Positions 15,932 through 23,448 of a stretch of DNA of 54,306 nucleotides are shown one piece after another. The notes under the pieces were generated by a model. It was not told where the DNA came from. It ran no database searches and saw nothing but the letters and a program-made list of their open reading frames with translations. The first letter of the stretch is position 1, and each line of letters starts with the position of its first letter. This stretch comes from Teretinema sp964641135. GTDB lineage: Bacteria > Spirochaetota > Spirochaetia > Treponematales > Treponemataceae. Both the position numbers and the translations under genes were made by a program. The stretch covers positions 1-54,306 of the forward strand of contig CAZXJV010000006.1 of the NCBI GenBank assembly GCA_964641135.1, written 5' to 3'.

Positions 15932-17557
15932 TCAGGCCGGAGTGAAGAATCGGGCAGCCGCGATGAGGGCCAGCATAAATACAAGGATGAGCGCCGCTGT
16001 GGTATTGAAGGCCGGGTCGAAACGGATGGCCCGGCTTTTTTCACGCACTGCGCGCGGAGTAAAGCGCAGCAGCAGGACAGCAGCTGCGCAGGTAGCCAGA
16101 AAAACGATTATTTTTGGAGCCCATGACACGGAAGCAAGAGACAGTTCAGGGCCGAACAAAAGGACGATCAGCGGTCCTCCCCAGATTCCCCCGGCGAGGC
16201 AGAACAGGGCCAGCACGCTGATTACCCCTTTTTGCAGCGCGAGGCACAGACGGCAGCCCCTTTCGCCGGCTGCTGCGCCCGGGCTATCCTTCCTCCTGCC
16301 AAACAGAATGCGTCCCATCCTCAGATAGGTCAGTGTTGTTCCCAGATTTACCAGAAGCAAAAGATATTCCGGCCAGTCGTCGGCAGCTCCATAGCCGATC
16401 AGATATTTTGACATGCTCCCGTTAAAGAAGGGTGCTCCCGCGATGCCAAGGATAGCCGCAGTCAAACACAGGGCGATAACCGGCATCTCGCGCAGAACCC
16501 CGCGAATATCGCGGATATCGCGGGTTTTATACTCTGCTGCGATCAGGCCGGCACACAGGAAGAGAGTGGATTTAAAAACAGCATGATTCAGGATGTGCAG
16601 GATTGCACCTGCTTCTGCATGGGCGGTTCCAATGGAAAGCCCTGCCATTATCAGTCCCATTTGCGAGACAGTCGAACAGGCCAGAATGCGCTTTATGTCG
16701 TTTTGGCGCAATGCCAGAACAAAGCCGGAAATCGCGGTAACAAAGCCGAGAAGTACAAAGAAAGGACCTGTTTCAATGCCCGGGCCGAACAAATCCCTGA
16801 TGCGTATAAAAAGATAGATGCCTCCTTTTACGTAGACACCGGACAGGATTGCAGATACAACTGTCGGGGCTCCGGGGGTGGCATGAGCGCGGGGAAGCCA
16901 GGAAAACAGGGGCGCCTGTGCGGCCTTGAGGCAGGCTCCGGTTGTCAAAAGAGCCCAAGGCAGGGTGAAGGTGCCGGGCGGTGCCGTTTCTATCAGGGGC
17001 TTGAGGCGGTATAGAGACAGTTCTCCTGTCTGCTTGTACAGTACGCCGACACCTAATACAAAAAAGGTCATGGCTGTAATATTTGTCATCAGATACAAAA
17101 GGCCGTCATGGGCAGACCGTTTGTCGCGGCGGTACAGAAGCATGATGCTCACAACGATTGTTGACACCTCTACGACAACAAAAATATTAAAAAGGTCGGC
17201 GGACAAAAACATTCCCGCGGTCAGGCCCTGCAGGGTGAGGTAGAGAAACAAAAACAGCTTGTTGATGAAGCCTTCAAAAAGGACAAAAAAACTGAACAGA
17301 AAATAAAGGACTCCCGCAAGAAGAAGGAGGTTTGAGGAGAGGGGATCGAAGGCCAGGTCAATACCGCGCCCTGAAGGCCACCCGCCTATGCTGTACAGTA
17401 CAGCGCCCCCGGTGCGGACGATTGCAAAGATATAGGCTGCAAACAGAAGCTGCAGGGTCGAAGCTGCAAGGGCGATCATGCGGCCGGCCTTGAGGGGGAG
17501 AAGCAGACATAGAAGGCCGGTAATCACCGGCAGCAGGGGGATCAGGTGCAGCGGCAT
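15932..17557 (-). CDS. mrpD: Cation/H+ antiporter subunit D (MrpD/MbhH type)
   Basis: A 541-aa polytopic membrane protein of the NuoL/M/N proton-pumping family, with about 14 hydrophobic segments. Family marks include GLTAGMFLSADLFNIFVVVE (the conserved membrane Glu of helix 5), TTGACLKAAQAPLFSWLPRA with the lysine of helix 7, HATPGAPTVVSAILSGVYVK, and RILACSTVSQMGLIMAG with the broken-helix region. It is the only NuoL/M/N-like subunit in the operon. It starts directly after the subunit C stop codon and is the last gene, ending three bases from yjbQ. It should carry the main proton path coupled to cation exchange. Confidence 0.93.
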   Translation of the reverse strand: MPLHLIPLLPVITGLLCLLLPLKAGRMIALAASTLQLLFAAYIFAIVRTGGAVLYSIGGWPSGRGIDLAFDPLSSNLLLLAGVLYFLFSFFVLFEGFINKLFLFLYLTLQGLTAGMFLSADLFNIFVVVEVSTIVVSIMLLYRRDKRSAHDGLLYLMTNITAMTFFVLGVGVLYKQTGELSLYRLKPLIETAPPGTFTLPWALLTTGACLKAAQAPLFSWLPRAHATPGAPTVVSAILSGVYVKGGIYLFIRIRDLFGPGIETGPFFVLLGFVTAISGFVLALRQNDIKRILACSTVSQMGLIMAGLSIGTAHAEAGAILHILNHAVFKSTLFLCAGLIAAEYKTRDIRDIRGVLREMPVIALCLTAAILGIAGAPFFNGSMSKYLIGYGAADDWPEYLLLLVNLGTTLTYLRMGRILFGRRKDSPGAAAGERGCRLCLALQKGVISVLALFCLAGGIWGGPLIVLLFGPELSLASVSWAPKIIVFLATCAAAVLLLRFTPRAVREKSRAIRFDPAFNTTAALILVFMLALIAAARFFTPA

Positions 17558-17905
17558 CTATTCCCGGCCCTCTTTTGCGGCTTCGTGCCAGTCGGTGGTT
17601 CCACAGCGGCGGCTCAGATTGATAACCATTACAAGGGCTGCCGAAACAACAGCGATGCCGATTACAATTTCTGTCAGCATCAGCGCCTGCGGAAGGGGGT
17701 CTGCGACAGGAAGACCCGGTGTCATATCAGCTATCGGCGGCTGCCGCCGGCAGTGAATACGGTCTGCCAGAAAAAAAAGGATAACAGCTGCTTCCATAAT
17801 TCCAAGAGAGATGATGCTTTTTATCATGCTGCGGTGGGCAATAAGACCGCACAGTCCGATAAAAAAAAGGATTACAGCTGCGGTTTCTCCGTCAGGCGGA
17901 AACAT
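17558..17905 (-). CDS. mrpC: Cation/H+ antiporter subunit C (MrpC/MbhG, NuoK-like)
   Basis: A 115-aa membrane protein with three hydrophobic segments, like NuoK and MrpC: AAVILFFIGLCGLIAHRSM, IISLGIMEAAVILFFLAD with the conserved membrane Glu, and LMLTEIVIGIAVVSAALVMV. The start is placed at ATG 17905, which has GAGGAGG six bases upstream; a longer frame would begin at 17920. It overlaps the end of subunit B by 14 bases, showing translational coupling. The subunit is structural and forms part of the ion path in the antiporter complex. Confidence 0.9.
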   Translation of the reverse strand: MFPPDGETAAVILFFIGLCGLIAHRSMIKSIISLGIMEAAVILFFLADRIHCRRQPPIADMTPGLPVADPLPQALMLTEIVIGIAVVSAALVMVINLSRRCGTTDWHEAAKEGRE

Positions 17906-18290
17906 GGCAGTCCTCCTCATGAAATACGAACCGGTAAAAGATGATGGTCAGCCCGCAGCAGACCTTCAGTCCGATCAGGATGTTCATGGCAACAAGATAC
18001 CAGGCCATGATTATATCCGGGGGACGTATAGTGCGCAGAAGAACCAGAAGGGGCAGCAGTATTATGCAGAGAAAGAACAGTTTTTCGGCTTTTTGCAGAA
18101 TATCCATACGCAGGGCGCTCAAGGGTGTAACGAGGTAACGGCTTATGAATACCGAGGCAAGCAGTGCTCCTCCCTGAAAACCGCCGCCCGGGCTATGTGC
18201 TCCGTTAATCATGATGTGGACGGCGAACAGCAGCATCGCAGGATATAAAAGACCTGTTAATAGACCGAGGAGGCGGGAGTTTTCAGACAT
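17892..18290 (-). CDS. mrpB: Cation/H+ antiporter subunit B (MrpB/MbhF)
   Basis: A 132-aa membrane protein with the MrpB domain (PF04039): LLYPAMLLFAVHIMINGAHS, then PGGGFQGGALLASVFISRYL and the last two hydrophobic stretches. HSPGGGFQGG is the family signature. GGAGG lies seven bases before ATG 18290; the ATG at 18296 is too close to it. The gene overlaps the preceding DUF4040 gene by eight bases and subunit C by 14. It works as one subunit of the membrane antiporter. Confidence 0.92.
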   Translation of the reverse strand: MSENSRLLGLLTGLLYPAMLLFAVHIMINGAHSPGGGFQGGALLASVFISRYLVTPLSALRMDILQKAEKLFFLCIILLPLLVLLRTIRPPDIIMAWYLVAMNILIGLKVCCGLTIIFYRFVFHEEDCHVSA

Positions 18291-18807
18291 GTTCATTCCT
18301 CCAGGAAAAGACCAGAACAGCCGAAACGCTGGTCATCAGCATCAGGGTTTCAAAAAGGGTATCATATACCCGGTAGTCCAGATAAATTGCGGCGACTGCA
18401 TTGCGTGCAGGGCTGTGCTCACGGAAGTGCGCAAGGTACCAGGTGCCCAGGTTTTCAGCTGCGGCCGGAACACCGGTGTACAGCATCAGAAACAGGATAC
18501 AGCCGGCGGCACACAGAAGAACCGCACAGCCGGTTCTGAACAGAACCTGTTTGTCCGGTTTTTTGCTTGCATCGGCAGCCTGCCCCGCCGGCAGGTTCTT
18601 TATGGTGACAAGGTATAGTACCGTTGATAGAGCGCTGCCGATGACCGCCTCGGCCATGGCTACATCCGGCGCTCCGTAAAAGAGAAAAACGAAGGAAGAC
18701 AGCAGAGAAAACAGCCCAAGCTGAATGACAGCTGTGCGGGGCTTTCGGGTTATCAAGGCAGCTGCGGCAACTGCAATCATCATAAAAAGGGCAACTCGTT
18801 CAGCCAT
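18283..18807 (-). CDS. Fused MbhD/MbhE-type antiporter subunit (MrpA C-terminal equivalent)
   Basis: A 174-aa membrane protein. Residues 1-75 form a DUF4040/MbhD domain (LITRKPRTAVIQLGLFSLLS, FYGAPDVAMAEAVIG, VLYLVTIKN), and the rest matches MbhE: NAVAAIYLDYRVYDTLFETLML is its hallmark. In Mrp antiporters both parts belong to the C-terminus of the large MrpA; in archaeal Mbh complexes they are separate genes. Here they stand as one small protein with no NuoL-like MrpA part. The start is ATG 18807 (GGAGG upstream), which overlaps the stop of subunit G by eight bases. Confidence 0.85.
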   Translation of the reverse strand: MAERVALFMMIAVAAAALITRKPRTAVIQLGLFSLLSSFVFLFYGAPDVAMAEAVIGSALSTVLYLVTIKNLPAGQAADASKKPDKQVLFRTGCAVLLCAAGCILFLMLYTGVPAAAENLGTWYLAHFREHSPARNAVAAIYLDYRVYDTLFETLMLMTSVSAVLVFSWRNEHV

Positions 18808-19102
18808 CCCGGTCCTCCGGCAAGGGAAGCTCCGCCTTGAGGGCAGAACGGACCAGGGCATGGGTTGCCAGCGGATTTGTTACCATAACAAGAAGGCAGA
18901 TAAGCACAACTTTGAGTGAAAAAAAGGACAGCCCCTGCTCGACAATAACAGCGGTCATGATGGCCATAAAACCGACGGTCTCAACCTTTGAGGAAATGAG
19001 GATGCGTGAATAAAAGTGGTTAAAGTGAAACAATCCGTATAGGCCCGCAAAGATAAAAAAAAGACCTATTGCATACAGAAAAGCCGCGATCCAGAATATC
19101 AT
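18800..19102 (-). CDS. mrpG: Cation/H+ antiporter subunit G (MrpG/MbhC)
   Basis: A 100-aa protein with three membrane segments: FWIAAFLYAIGLFFIFAGLY, the loop FNHFYSRILISSKVETVGFM, and VVLICLLVMVTNPLATHALV. The R-x-H/S-ALxKxxT-like loop and the NPLATHAL end are typical of MrpG/PhaG. The start is ATG 19102, with GGAGGG seven bases upstream; the open frame runs further back but lies in subunit F. It overlaps subunit F by four bases and the next gene by eight. It belongs to the E-F-G part that assembles at one end of the antiporter. Confidence 0.92.
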   Translation of the reverse strand: MIFWIAAFLYAIGLFFIFAGLYGLFHFNHFYSRILISSKVETVGFMAIMTAVIVEQGLSFFSLKVVLICLLVMVTNPLATHALVRSALKAELPLPEDRDG

Positions 19103-19362
19103 GTGCGGTCCCTCCAGTCGCGTACAATACGTGCAAAGAGCACTGTGCTGATGTACCCCAAGAGGGCATATACCAGCGCGATATCCAGAAGAAAGGATCG
19201 TCCGGTCAGGGCTGCGATCAGAACGATTGCGATCAGGATTTTTGCGGAAATCATGTTCAATGCCAGCAACCGGTCCCATACGGTTGGCCCCAGGATAATC
19301 CTCACAGCAGCAATGAGGGCACAGAATACAAGCACACAGAGGCAGATAAAAGGCAGGCTCAT
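19099..19362 (-). CDS. mrpF: Cation/H+ antiporter subunit F (MrpF/MbhB)
   Basis: An 87-aa membrane protein with three hydrophobic helices. VRIILGPTVWDRLLALNMIS is the MrpF signature (R-x-x-x-G-P-x-x-x-D-R), followed by FLLDIALVYALLGYISTVLF. Four-base overlaps with subunits E and G show tight coupling. MrpF is one of the small subunits needed for antiporter activity in studied Mrp systems. Confidence 0.93.
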   Translation of the reverse strand: MSLPFICLCVLVFCALIAAVRIILGPTVWDRLLALNMISAKILIAIVLIAALTGRSFLLDIALVYALLGYISTVLFARIVRDWRDRT

Positions 19363-19868
19363 CGGCTTCTCCGCAGCGGGGGTGCAAGAATGCGTTCAAA
19401 CTGCCTGAGTGATCTGCAGATTCCGGCAGGCAGGCTGGTGCCTCCATCCTGAAAGCATAAAATGGTTAGCTTTCCCTGTTGCATGTCGGCTGTTACAGTG
19501 CCCGGTGTCAGCGTTACCGCATTTGCCAGAAAACATAAGGGAAGACTGTCATCCAGTGAGGACTGGTATGTGTACAGGGCAACAGGGGGACGTTTTTTAA
19601 ATAACAGGACAAGGGTTGTAAAACCCGCAATATAGATTTGAATTATAAGCAAAAAAAGATATAAAAGGCTGGTAAGGGGACGGAAGCTGTAATCGCGGCG
19701 GTAATCGGCACGCAGGAGAACACGGTTTGTAAATAATATGGCCAGGGCAGAAAAAACAGCTCCAGAAACGAGCTGAGCCGGCGAGAATTCTTCCGCCAAC
19801 AAAATCCATAGCAGTATATACAGGGAAAGCAGAAGAAATGTTTCAATTGTCCGTTTTAGCAATTTCAT
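19359..19868 (-). CDS. mrpE: Cation/H+ antiporter subunit E (MrpE/MbhA)
   Basis: A 169-aa protein, first gene of the operon. Two hydrophobic segments (ETFLLLSLYILLWILLAEEF and QLVSGAVFSALAILF) are followed by a third at SLLYLFLLIIQIYIAGF and a cytoplasmic domain with LFLANAVTLTPGTVTAD-like CFLANAVTLTPGTVTADMQQ, the MrpE hallmark. The start ATG at 19868 is preceded by GGTAAG, a poor Shine-Dalgarno, and directly before that by a TATACT. Translation may therefore start at the 5' end of the mRNA. The operon would use the proton or sodium gradient for cation/H+ exchange. Confidence 0.92.
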   Translation of the reverse strand: MKLLKRTIETFLLLSLYILLWILLAEEFSPAQLVSGAVFSALAILFTNRVLLRADYRRDYSFRPLTSLLYLFLLIIQIYIAGFTTLVLLFKKRPPVALYTYQSSLDDSLPLCFLANAVTLTPGTVTADMQQGKLTILCFQDGGTSLPAGICRSLRQFERILAPPLRRSR

Positions 19869-19874
19869 CTTACC

Positions 19875-19880
19875 AGTATA
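19875..19880 (-). promoter_or_regulatory. Candidate -10 box of the antiporter operon
   Basis: TATACT on the reverse strand ends 6 nt before the mrpE ATG. The best -35-like sequence (TTGTAA) is 22 nt further upstream, longer than usual, so the promoter call is tentative. Confidence 0.4.
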
Positions 19881-19950
19881 GACCCAAAGAGAACGGCAGC
19901 GGTTACAAAAAATCTGTCGGCGTGTTAAAAAACAACACTATTTTTAGGTA

Positions 19951-19983
19951 GCTCGTTCAAAACTTCCCGAGTTTTGAACGAGC
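19951..19983. repeat. Perfect 14-bp inverted repeat between mrpE and marR
   Basis: GCTCGTTCAAAACT (19951-19964) and its exact complement (19970-19983) are separated by five bases. Neither flank has a T-run, so it is not a standard intrinsic terminator for marR, which ends 31 bases away on the same strand as mrpE. It may be a short dispersed repeat or an RNA-processing hairpin. No second copy was found in the window. Confidence 0.75.
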
Positions 19984-20013
19984 CTCCATATGACAGCAGT
20001 TCCCACATTCCTG

Positions 20014-20463
20014 TCAGAGCTCTTTTTGCATCTGCTGTAAATTTCGCTCAATTTGTTCCAGTACTTGCCGTGTTTTTTGTATGTCATGATCGGCTATACC
20101 CTCAAAGGCGGTATCCATAAACAGTGCATCCGCCTGTACCCGGTTTTGCCAGTAATCCCATGCTGCCGGTGTAAGTGCAAGACGCAGGGCCCGGCTGTCG
20201 TCGGGATCGTTGTGCATGGTGATGAAGCCTTTTTCCTGCAGTTTAAGAGCCAGCTGTTTGATGTTTTGTCGTGAAGAACCTACACAGGGCACCAGTTCGG
20301 AAAGGGTTGGCGTTTTATCACCCAGCCGGGCCAGGCACATCATCAAAAACCACTGTTTGGTGGTGACTTCACCAAGAAAGCGGTCGCCGATAGTTTGCAG
20401 CAGGTTTGCTGTTGTAAAAAGGGTGCCGAACAGCACTTTCGCGTCCTCTGATACTGTTTTCAT
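20014..20463 (-). CDS. MarR-family transcriptional regulator
   Basis: A 149-aa protein of MarR length with a winged helix: TTKQWFLMMCLARLGDKTPT, LSELVPCVGSSRQNIKQLAL, LKLQEKGFITMHNDPDDSRA and LRLALTP cover helices 2-4 and the wing with its D-x-R motif. MarR proteins bind palindromes as dimers and release them on ligand or redox signals. Its own promoter overlaps two palindromes, so autoregulation is likely, and the divergent HdeD-like gene 115 bases away is the natural second target. No Shine-Dalgarno is present. A TATATT ends seven bases before the ATG. Confidence 0.9.
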   Translation of the reverse strand: MKTVSEDAKVLFGTLFTTANLLQTIGDRFLGEVTTKQWFLMMCLARLGDKTPTLSELVPCVGSSRQNIKQLALKLQEKGFITMHNDPDDSRALRLALTPAAWDYWQNRVQADALFMDTAFEGIADHDIQKTRQVLEQIERNLQQMQKEL

Positions 20464-20500
20464 TACATGTAATATATTACCAAAAAGCGTCGATGGGCAA
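20462..20500 (-). promoter_or_regulatory. marR promoter with two overlapping palindromic operators
   Basis: TTGCCC (20495-20500) and TATATT (20471-20476) on the reverse strand are 18 nt apart. ATTACATGTAAT (20462-20473) and GTAATATATTAC (20469-20480) are both perfect 12-bp palindromes sharing a half-site. They cover the -10 and the start codon, so a dimer bound there would block initiation. Confidence 0.6.
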
Positions 20501-20578
20501 GGTCCGGAAAAGATTTTACATTAGAGACCAGGTGCGCTATAGTTGAATAACGGGTTTAGTATCAGGAGGAAGTACGCT

Positions 20579-21133
20579 ATGAAAAATTATCTTGTTCTCG
20601 GCATCGTTTTTGTTCTGACCGGGCTGACCATGCTGCTCATTCCGGCTGGCTTTATCAAGGCAGTTGTTGTGAGTCTTGGTGTTGCTGCCGTTGCAAATGG
20701 TTTGTATATCTTTTTCAAGACACGGCTTCTGGTTGATGATTACCTGTACCGCAGGGCCTATACGCTGCGTGCAGGAATCTGTTTTTTGTGCGGGTTGATT
20801 GCAATAGTGTTTCCCTTAATTCTTGCCGGAACGTTGTGGTTTGCCGTTTCCTATATTCTTGCTGCAGGGCTTTTGCTTTCTGCAGTGATTGAGGGATATG
20901 GTGTGTACATGCTCCGCCGCGAGGGACAAGTCGTTACTGCCTGGTGGTACGAGATTGGCGTTTCGGTTTTTCTGGCGCTTGTGTTGATTATTTTTCCCGG
21001 ATCGGTGGGCCTCTCTCTTGTCCGGATCAGCGGGATTCTGGTCCTGTTGGGCGGAGCAGGTGTGATAGCCTGGTCTCTCGGCGTTTTCGGAAAGCGCAGC
21101 ACTCCTTTTTCGGGAGACGGCGGCGCTGAATAA
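20579..21133 (+). CDS. HdeD/DUF308-family membrane protein
   Basis: A 184-aa membrane protein with about six hydrophobic segments in paired repeats, as in HdeD (DUF308): VLGIVFVLTGLTMLLIPAGF, YTLRAGICFLCGLIAIVFPL, and EIGVSVFLALVLIIFPGSVG with the recurring F-P-G or I-P-A turn. The start is the ATG at 20579, which has AGGAGG nine bases upstream; an earlier frame from 20543 lacks this. HdeD is linked to acid stress in enterobacteria, while most relatives have unknown roles. It is divergent from marR and overlaps the next gene (TAATG), so that gene is probably in the same operon. Confidence 0.8.
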   Translation: MKNYLVLGIVFVLTGLTMLLIPAGFIKAVVVSLGVAAVANGLYIFFKTRLLVDDYLYRRAYTLRAGICFLCGLIAIVFPLILAGTLWFAVSYILAAGLLLSAVIEGYGVYMLRREGQVVTAWWYEIGVSVFLALVLIIFPGSVGLSLVRISGILVLLGGAGVIAWSLGVFGKRSTPFSGDGGAE

Positions 21134-22353
21134 TGCGCATCCTGGTCATTCACGGCCGTAATACCCCGGGCCGTACCGCACGGATGGCCGGCTTTGTTCT
21201 GGATTCCCTGATGCAGCGTCTTGAGCTGTCCAGGGAACCTGTTCAAACTGAGGATGTTTTTTTGCCCCGGGCCCTTCCCGACTTCTGTACCGGCTGTGAG
21301 GCCTGTTTCCGAAAGGGTGAATCTTTCTGCCCCCATGCATCATTTGTTGCGCCGCTTGTTGAGCGCATGCGTTCTGCCGACCTTCTGGTGCTTCTTTCCC
21401 CCTGCTATGTTCTTAATATCACAGCACCCCTGAAGAATTTGTATGACCATTTGGGCTGGATGTGGATGAGTCACCGGCCCGACAAAGCCTTTTTTGGCAA
21501 GCCTGTTCTGGTGGTAGCCAGTGCTGCCGGGTTCGGTATCAGGAAAACCCTTTCCGCATTGGCAGCAAGCCCCAGCTGGTGGGGTTCCGGTCCTGTTGTG
21601 AAATTCGGTCGGCCAATAGGAGATTTTTCTGATCCCCGGATTGAAGACCGGCTGAGACTTGAGGCGCGGCGAGTTGCTTTGCGAATTTTCCGCCTGCATC
21701 AGCGAAGATTTCCCCGTATTGGGGTTTCAACCCGGTTGCGGTTTGAACTGATGCGTCTTGTTCAGCGCGGTAATACCTGGAGCATGCTGGATCGCCGCCA
21801 TTGGGCAAGCAGGGGCTGGCTTGCCGGTCAACGCCCCTGGCGAACGGATTCTGTAGATAATGATGAAGAACTCTGGGATATTCTGGACGAGTATCGCAGG
21901 CCCACAGGGCGGACTCACCGTCGGGGAGATCCCCTTGCGCCCGGCGACCGTCACCTTGTTGTACATGTACTTGTTACTGATGGAACATCCCGGCTTCTTG
22001 CGCAAAAACGATCTACAAAAAAAAGTATCTGGCCGGGGGTCTGGGATCTTTCTGCCGGTGGTTCCGCGGTAAGCGGCGAGGACAGCCGTACCGCAGCCTT
22101 GCGGGAGCTTGCCGAAGAGCTTGGAATAACTGTGTCTCGGGAAGATCTGCAGTCTCTCGGTACCGTAGAATTTCCCGGGGGCTTTGATGATTTCTGGATG
22201 GTTAACTGCCAGGTTGATCCGGATACATTGCGGTTTGACCGGCGGGAAGTAAGTGCCGTTCGCTGGGTTGAAACAGCTGAATACCGGGAGCTGGCCGAAC
22301 GCTGTTCTGCTGTTCCGTATCCGCAGCTGGATGCTTTTTTCGGAGCCTTATAA
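21133..22353 (+). CDS. Flavodoxin-like reductase fused to a Nudix hydrolase
   Basis: A 406-aa two-domain protein. Residues 1-190 form an NAD(P)H-dependent FMN reductase/flavodoxin fold: ILVIHGRNTPGRTARMA is the phosphate loop, FCTGCEACFRKGESFCP is the Cys cluster region of iron-sulfur-flavoprotein-like members, and LSPCYVLNITAPLKNLYDHL is the conserved core. Residues about 250-400 form a Nudix domain; the box runs from GGSAVSGEDSRTAAL to RELAEELGI (G-x5-E-x7-R-E-x2-E-E-L-G-I). WPGVWDLSAGG and QKRS are typical of the Idi-like Nudix subgroup acting on isopentenyl or related diphosphates. The fusion is unusual; its substrate is not known. Confidence 0.85.
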   Translation: MRILVIHGRNTPGRTARMAGFVLDSLMQRLELSREPVQTEDVFLPRALPDFCTGCEACFRKGESFCPHASFVAPLVERMRSADLLVLLSPCYVLNITAPLKNLYDHLGWMWMSHRPDKAFFGKPVLVVASAAGFGIRKTLSALAASPSWWGSGPVVKFGRPIGDFSDPRIEDRLRLEARRVALRIFRLHQRRFPRIGVSTRLRFELMRLVQRGNTWSMLDRRHWASRGWLAGQRPWRTDSVDNDEELWDILDEYRRPTGRTHRRGDPLAPGDRHLVVHVLVTDGTSRLLAQKRSTKKSIWPGVWDLSAGGSAVSGEDSRTAALRELAEELGITVSREDLQSLGTVEFPGGFDDFWMVNCQVDPDTLRFDRREVSAVRWVETAEYRELAERCSAVPYPQLDAFFGAL

Positions 22354-22408
22354 CAGCCTGCTATACGGACAGCGTGAGACAGTACCGGATGCAGAACAAG
22401 CGAGAGGT

Positions 22409-23302
22409 TCAGGGTGCGGCAAGCATGAACGCTTCGTCAAGCCGCCGACCCTCGGCATCACGGGCTGGCGCCAGAAGACCGGCAGGATAACCCGTGCCGT
22501 CAGCCGGATACAGCAGCTCTGCCCACAGTACATCGATAAGCACCGGTTCTGCTCCAGGAGGATTTTCCCTTCCGTCTATAAGCTGGCGTTCGACCTTGAG
22601 GCTGGGCCTGCCGAAGAAATCCGGTTCAACGCTCCCGGTTACAATACGGCCCTGCGGGAGATACAGACGGCTTTTATCATCGAACCAGCCGATATGATTG
22701 AAGCGGCGTTTTTCTGCAGGGAGGGTCAGCCGGTCAGGATGTGCGTTGTCTGTAATCAGCACTAGACCATCGCGGTCGGTATAAAGAAAAAAACCTTCGT
22801 TTAGTGCAAAAACCTCATAAAAGCTGTCGGGGTTGCCGTAGACCAGACGGTCCAGATACAGATTCAGCGGAGGCATTTCAGGGCGGTTCCGCCAGGCGGA
22901 ACAGACCGCATTGAATTCCTCACGGGTAATCAGAGCGGGGTCAATGTAATGCGTCCCGTACAAACCCATGCCGCTGTCGCCTCCCGTGCCCCTGACATCC
23001 TCAACCACAATCTTATCAAGATATCGCGCTGCTTTAGGAAGAGTACCGATTCTTCCTGTCAGGTGAATGAGCTCCTTTGTACCGGTGCGACGAAGGGCCA
23101 GGCCGTGGACAGTCCTGAAGGATAGTCCGACAAATTCCCGACGGCTGGTTACAACCAGTTCGCCCATGCCGTTTAAAGAAAGGCTGTGCACAGACCGGGG
23201 TGTAGCGCATCCTGCAGCCAGGAGCAGTGTAATGGCAACAACTGCAAAAGCTGAAAGGACCGCCGCTATTTGCATGACCCAGGATTGAACTATATTCTGC
23301 AT
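22409..23302 (-). CDS. Lipoprotein of unknown function
   Basis: A 297-aa protein with a lipoprotein signal: a long hydrophobic stretch (IAAVLSAFAVVAITLLLAAG) before Cys32. The mature part has GMGELVVTSRREFVGLSF, VRGTGGDSGMGLYGTHYIDP, LYTDRDGLVLITDNAHPDR and FDDKSRLYLPQG, with no recognised domain and no transmembrane helix. Its C-terminus is acidic and rich in Leu, Ala and Pro. An alternative start at an in-frame ATG nine codons later would leave a shorter signal peptide. It is convergent with the flavodoxin-Nudix gene. I do not recognise the family. Confidence 0.7.
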   Translation of the reverse strand: MQNIVQSWVMQIAAVLSAFAVVAITLLLAAGCATPRSVHSLSLNGMGELVVTSRREFVGLSFRTVHGLALRRTGTKELIHLTGRIGTLPKAARYLDKIVVEDVRGTGGDSGMGLYGTHYIDPALITREEFNAVCSAWRNRPEMPPLNLYLDRLVYGNPDSFYEVFALNEGFFLYTDRDGLVLITDNAHPDRLTLPAEKRRFNHIGWFDDKSRLYLPQGRIVTGSVEPDFFGRPSLKVERQLIDGRENPPGAEPVLIDVLWAELLYPADGTGYPAGLLAPARDAEGRRLDEAFMLAAP

Positions 23303-23307
23303 AACTG

Positions 23308-23336
23308 ATTTTCTGCCCTGGGCAGATAGTTGTCAA
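23308..23336 (-). promoter_or_regulatory. Promoter of the lipoprotein gene with inverted repeat in the spacer
   Basis: A perfect TTGACA (23331-23336, reverse strand) is 17 nt from GAAAAT (23308-23313). CTGCCC-T-GGGCAG (23313-23325, a 6-1-6 inverted repeat) fills the spacer and may be a repressor site. The -10-like box ends five bases before the ATG. Confidence 0.45.
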
Positions 23337-23448
23337 GCTGCAGATGCTTACATCTGCAGGCCGCCCGTCCTGCAACTTTTTTACTTGCAGAAACCTCAAA
23401 TAGTGGTAGTATTATTCACGCCCCGAGCGGTGAAAAAGGAAGTCCGTT

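Noticed and set aside
19103..19447. A longer start for subunit G of the antiporter
   Set aside because: The extra 115 codons lie in another frame of subunit F and E. The start at 19102 has a Shine-Dalgarno and gives the normal 100-aa length.
15932..19868. Reading the antiporter operon as complex I or a full Mrp set
   Set aside because: No NuoH, NuoCD or other hydrogenase/complex I core subunit and no MrpA with a NuoL-like domain occurs in the window.
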